This document shows positions 61,186 through 64,000 of a stretch of 64,000 bases of DNA, one piece after another. The translations under genes and the position numbers were made by a program. Source of the stretch: G965220305 sp965220305 (GTDB taxonomy: Bacteria > Chloroflexota > Dehalococcoidia > Lucifugimonadales > UBA3495). Where the stretch lies: contig OZ244817.1 in NCBI GenBank assembly GCA_965220305.1, forward strand, positions 558,001 to 622,000. The letters run 5' to 3'. How positions within the stretch are numbered: position 1 is the stretch's first letter; each line of letters opens with the position of its first letter. The notes below the pieces were generated by a model. The model did not search any database, was not told the origin of the DNA, and worked only from the letters and a program-made list of their open reading frames with translations.

Positions 61186-61770
61186 TTAGGGCTTGACCCA
61201 GGTTTCCGACCAGGCCAGACAGGCGGTGCTGCTCTGTTTGTCGCCGCGTGTCTCCAGGGAGGGAGTCCCCGCAGCCACCTGCCCGTTAAAGGTGACCTGG
61301 GCCTGGCGGGCCGGTATAAAGCAACTGTACACGCCGTGAGGGCGGCCCGGGACGCTGCCGGCCTCCACCCGCAGCATGAAAGGGTCCAGAAAATCGAACC
61401 AAGTCATCTGAATAGCATCGTCGTCGTTCTCAACGGTCTCCTTCCAGAAGGACCGGCCATCGCCGCTCTTGGAGAACTCAGCGTCAATCACCGGCAGGGA
61501 CTGGTCGGCGAACTCGGGAAAGAGCACACTCTCTATCTCCCCTTGCAGCCACCGGGCCAGGGCTATGTTGTCGGCATAGACCAACACGTCATCGCCCGCC
61601 ACATCGCTCTTCAGGAACAACACATGGCCCGACCCAGCCGGGGAATGAAGGATACGCCAATGGCTGATACGGGTGTCCTGCGGGCCTCCCTGTTCCTGGG
61701 ACAGCCGGATAAAGGAGTTCTCGCCGGTCAAAAGGACCTGGTTGGGGTCGGTTGGATTGGAAGTCGTCAT
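61186..61770 (-). CDS. Hypothetical protein, no recognised family
   Basis: A 194-residue soluble protein, mixed alpha/beta. Notable segments are VLVYADNIALARWLQGEIE, AEFSKSGDGRSFWKETVE and MTWFDFLDPFMLRVE. It has no signal peptide and no motif I can name. The ATG start is preceded by GGAGGAAG. It forms a single-gene unit between terminators. Confidence 0.7.
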   Translation of the reverse strand: MTTSNPTDPNQVLLTGENSFIRLSQEQGGPQDTRISHWRILHSPAGSGHVLFLKSDVAGDDVLVYADNIALARWLQGEIESVLFPEFADQSLPVIDAEFSKSGDGRSFWKETVENDDDAIQMTWFDFLDPFMLRVEAGSVPGRPHGVYSCFIPARQAQVTFNGQVAAGTPSLETRGDKQSSTACLAWSETWVKP

Positions 61771-61870
61771 GGATGGTCTTCCTCCGTACAGTATTGGGGC
61801 GGGTTATCAGCAGGGTTCCGCCACGGTCTTACCGAGGGCCGGATCATACCGCCCGCCAAGGGGATTGCCC

Positions 61871-61903
61871 AGAAAAAGGGCTACCCAGCAAATGGGTAGC
61901 CCT
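61871..61903 (-). terminator. Intrinsic terminator after the HMG-CoA-lyase-like gene
   Basis: An 11-bp stem (AGGGCTACCCA with its complement, GCAAA loop) followed on the minus strand by TTTTTCT. It is the same design as the terminator at 32952-32985. Confidence 0.92.
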
Positions 61904-61944
61904 GGTATTGGTCAGTCGAGACCTTTTCAGGTCGCCCGGTGAGC

Positions 61945-63129
61945 CTAGCTCTTCGCCGGGAACCAGTCCTGGTTCCAGGGGAAATCGCCGGTGCCAGGGT
62001 CGTAGGCCGGCAGGCCCTGCTCCACCCGGTCCCGGTAGGGGCTGGTAATGGGCTCGCGGTACGGGTAGATTCCTCCCTCGTACATATCCGGCCCCTTCTT
62101 GAAATGGGTGGCCTGCTCCAGTGTCTCCACGAAGGGCATGTTGATATCGTAAAGCTGCTCCACCCGCTTGGGTCGAGGGCCGGCCTTGGATACGTGACCG
62201 TAAAGCTCGCGTCCCAGGATGCTCTCGGCCATCCAGACACAGTCAATCAGCTTGTCGATGTCTACACCGGTCTCGATGCCCATGTCTTCCATCATGTGAA
62301 GAATGTCCTCGCTGGGGGCCATGCCGGTGGCGCGGCCATTACCGCAGTAGGGGCACCCGCCATACCCGCCGATGGTCCCGTCGATGTCGAGGGTATCCTC
62401 TGGACCCAGGGTCCGCATGGCGGCGTAGGCCGACGCTATAGCCATGTTTCGGCCATTGTGCAGGTGCAGGCGGATGTGGTTGATTTCCGGCCATCTTTCC
62501 TTGACCCGGTAGACGCTCTCTTCAACCTTGGCCGGTGTGCAGTGGCTCATGGGGTCGCCCATGGAGCAACTCAAAACTTTGATTCCCACTTCGTCCCACA
62601 TGCCGTGCTGTTTTTCCAGCAGGGTCATCAGGTTGTCCACCGGGAACTCACCCAGGAAGTTGGAACCCCAACTGGCGTTGCAGCCAATGCCGGCCTCGGT
62701 AATATTAAGCTCCTGGGCCTGGGCGACAATCTGGGGCCACCGCTCCATTTCCTGCATCTGGGAACGGTTGGTGTTGCGCCGGGCGAACACGTCGCACATG
62801 TGGCAGGACAGTCGGGGGTACTGGTCTCGCTCGATGGTAAGCGGGGGCGAATAGGCGCGGGCCCGCTCCACACCCCGAGCGTTCAGGGCCAGCGCGGTGT
62901 AGGTTACGCCGGGCTTGGGGTTGAACCTGGTCACTATTTCGTCGATGCGCTCCATCTGGGGAGTCCACTTGGGGCTGACGAAAGAGCCGACAACTATCTG
63001 GCTCAAGCCCGTCTCCGACAAGGCGTCCAGAAGTTCAATCTTGTTATCGACAGAAATATTGGCGTCCTCAATTTGCATGCCTTCCCGCATGCCTTCTTCT
63101 TTGTAATGGACTGTGGGCCACCGGTACAT
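61945..63129 (-). CDS. HMG-CoA lyase-like DRE-TIM metallolyase
   Basis: A 394-residue barrel enzyme of the HMGL-like family (HMG-CoA lyase, citramalate and isopropylmalate synthases). The metal and active-site motif reads REGMQIEDANI, where the family has RDGxQ. HLHNGRNMAIASAYAAM gives the HxH pair, and GTIGGYGGCPYCGNGRATG resembles the HMG-CoA lyase loop GGCPYAPGATGN. It likely cleaves or forms a C-C bond in an acyl-CoA or keto acid. The ATG follows GGAGGGACTT. Confidence 0.88.
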   Translation of the reverse strand: MYRWPTVHYKEEGMREGMQIEDANISVDNKIELLDALSETGLSQIVVGSFVSPKWTPQMERIDEIVTRFNPKPGVTYTALALNARGVERARAYSPPLTIERDQYPRLSCHMCDVFARRNTNRSQMQEMERWPQIVAQAQELNITEAGIGCNASWGSNFLGEFPVDNLMTLLEKQHGMWDEVGIKVLSCSMGDPMSHCTPAKVEESVYRVKERWPEINHIRLHLHNGRNMAIASAYAAMRTLGPEDTLDIDGTIGGYGGCPYCGNGRATGMAPSEDILHMMEDMGIETGVDIDKLIDCVWMAESILGRELYGHVSKAGPRPKRVEQLYDINMPFVETLEQATHFKKGPDMYEGGIYPYREPITSPYRDRVEQGLPAYDPGTGDFPWNQDWFPAKS

Positions 63130-63748
63130 AAGTCCCTCCTCGAGAAGTATCGGAGCGTCGAAAGCCGGCCATTTTAAACGTCGAAACTACAGTCAGTTTC
63201 CGCTCGCCGATGGGCAATGTCTTGCGCCGATTGTAGGGTTCCCGCAAAGCGTTTGTCAAGAAATCCCACGTCCCTTGACCTTGCGCTAACGTTTCAGGCC
63301 CCGCCCTGGGTTATCCCATTAAGAGCCCAATTTGCGGCAGGTCAAGCGGCCCAAATCGGAGCAGTTGGAAGCAGTTAAGCAGAAGCATACAAATGGAGGA
63401 AAATCAGCCCTTCCCAACCAATCGCCCACTCCCCACCGGCCCACTCCTGCATAAGCCTGGGGCGGATAAGCCCCACCCACGGCGGCCCTGTGCAGCGGAC
63501 CTGCGCCAGCTACACTCCGGGTTGCCAGCCACCCGGGTTAGGTCTAATATGGGGAGGCTGGCTATGGGAGCAACATACGCTCTGCGGTGGAGGCTGCCAG
63601 GAATACAGCCGGAACCTAGCGGCAGAATAGCTGCATCCGATCACCCCGGCTGCGGCCAACCCAGTCCCTTTATAATAGGGTTGGAGCGAAGAATCCGGAG
63701 ACCCCCGCCACGGCGACCCACTTCAGGACCGGAACTAGGAGGTTGCCC
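63130..63748. other. Intergenic stretch of about 620 bp, with a possible promoter
   Basis: No gene with a ribosome-binding site or family features is seen. A TATAAT lies at 63671-63676, about 75 bp before the next start, without a good -35 match. I see no RNA gene or repeat. Confidence 0.4.
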
Positions 63749-64000
63749 ATGCCCCAGGAAGTTATCAACGGCTATCGAATGCATTACGAGGTACACGGAC
63801 AGGGACCGGCGCTGGCCCTAGTTCACGGCGGCCTGGGCGGCGGAGAGGGATGCGCTCAGATGGTACAACACCACGCAGCCATCCTGGGGCAGCGCTACCG
63901 GCTTATTTTCTTCGACCGCCGGGCAGCGGGCCGCTCGGAAACCCCTCTCGATGGATACTCCATGGAGAACCAGACGGAAGACTTGCGGGCGTTGCTGGCC
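63749..64000 (+). CDS. Alpha/beta hydrolase, N-terminal part (runs off right edge)
   Basis: The first 84 residues of an alpha/beta hydrolase: NGYRMHYEVHGQGPALALVHGGLGGG, with the HGG oxyanion region, and YRLIFFDRRAAGRSETPLDGYSMENQTEDL, the strand-turn region before the nucleophile elbow. The catalytic residues lie outside the window, so the reaction is unknown. The ATG at 63749 has AGGAGG upstream. Confidence 0.88.
   Translation, partial: MPQEVINGYRMHYEVHGQGPALALVHGGLGGGEGCAQMVQHHAAILGQRYRLIFFDRRAAGRSETPLDGYSMENQTEDLRALLA

Noticed and set aside
61939..63177. A 412-codon plus-strand frame
   Set aside because: It is antisense to the well-supported HMG-CoA-lyase-like gene; long antisense frames are expected at this GC content.
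63393..63821. A 142-codon plus-strand frame before the alpha/beta hydrolase
   Set aside because: It overlaps the hydrolase start in another frame and is a Pro/Arg-rich chance frame.

Overview
The window is about 64 kb of GC-rich bacterial chromosome with dense, mostly minus-strand operons, short intergenic gaps and frequent TTG and GTG start codons. The gene content points to a Chloroflexota lineage, most likely Dehalococcoidia/SAR202. It combines several short-chain dehydrogenases, a CaiB-type CoA-transferase, an LLM-class flavin/F420 monooxygenase, a DUF849 (BKACE) enzyme, a molybdenum hydroxylase, an HMG-CoA-lyase-like enzyme, CbtA/CbtB with CobN, and an IS630-type element. The taxonomic placement is inference; there is no rRNA marker here.

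Layout. 1-3.6 kb: purF-purM-purH (IMP synthesis; purH runs off the left edge). 3.9-7.6 kb: the rpmH-rnpA-yidD-yidC-jag cluster, with a beta-propeller lipoprotein gene inserted between yidD and yidC, and yidC and jag overlapping by 107 bp. 7.9-8.7 kb: a divergent crotonase. 8.8-15.5 kb: his genes (hisZ-hisG-[Zn-PLC-like]-hisD, then hisC-hisB). 15.6-21.8 kb: an AI-2E-type permease, two SDRs (one lacking its catalytic residues), birA, a MazF/coiled-coil pair, a retropepsin-like protease and glyS. 22.1-31.2 kb: a cobalt/cobalamin locus (fused ChlI-ChlD chelatase, CbtA, CbtB, an unknown protein, CobN, CbiE) headed by a cobalamin riboswitch and an intrinsic terminator. 31.3-38.5 kb: a Gfo/Idh oxidoreductase, a membrane protein, a MoaD-like protein with a single-subunit Mo-hydroxylase, BKACE, rhomboid and GNAT genes. 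38.7-42 kb: trpA-aroH and aroF, then a CPBP protease. 42.3-49.2 kb (plus strand): an AtzG/GatC-like protein with an amidase, a HAD hydrolase, a GT20 trehalose-phosphate-synthase-like enzyme, an unknown protein, an LLM oxidoreductase and a phosphoesterase. 49.3-55.7 kb: membrane pyrophosphatase, SDR, acetamidase/formamidase, an Mre11-like phosphoesterase and CaiB. 56.0-57.3 kb: an IS630-family element with a probable programmed frameshift. 57.3-64 kb: ribokinase-like, Nudix, ComF, an Asp-box propeller, an unknown protein, an HMG-CoA-lyase-like enzyme and the start of an alpha/beta hydrolase.

The most unusual signals are: (i) a roughly 155-bp MITE-like element with terminal inverted repeats and 10-11 bp flanking direct repeats, whose inner hairpin module is inverted between copies; (ii) the lipoprotein propeller inside the membrane-insertase operon and the yidC/jag out-of-frame overlap; (iii) the glyS / retropepsin / coiled-coil / MazF cluster; (iv) the cobalt locus with its riboswitch, a 40-nt perfect palindrome and an unassigned small protein; and (v) a Mo-hydroxylase without FeS or FAD subunits next to a ubiquitin-like sulfur-carrier protein. 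No tRNA, rRNA or CRISPR array was seen.
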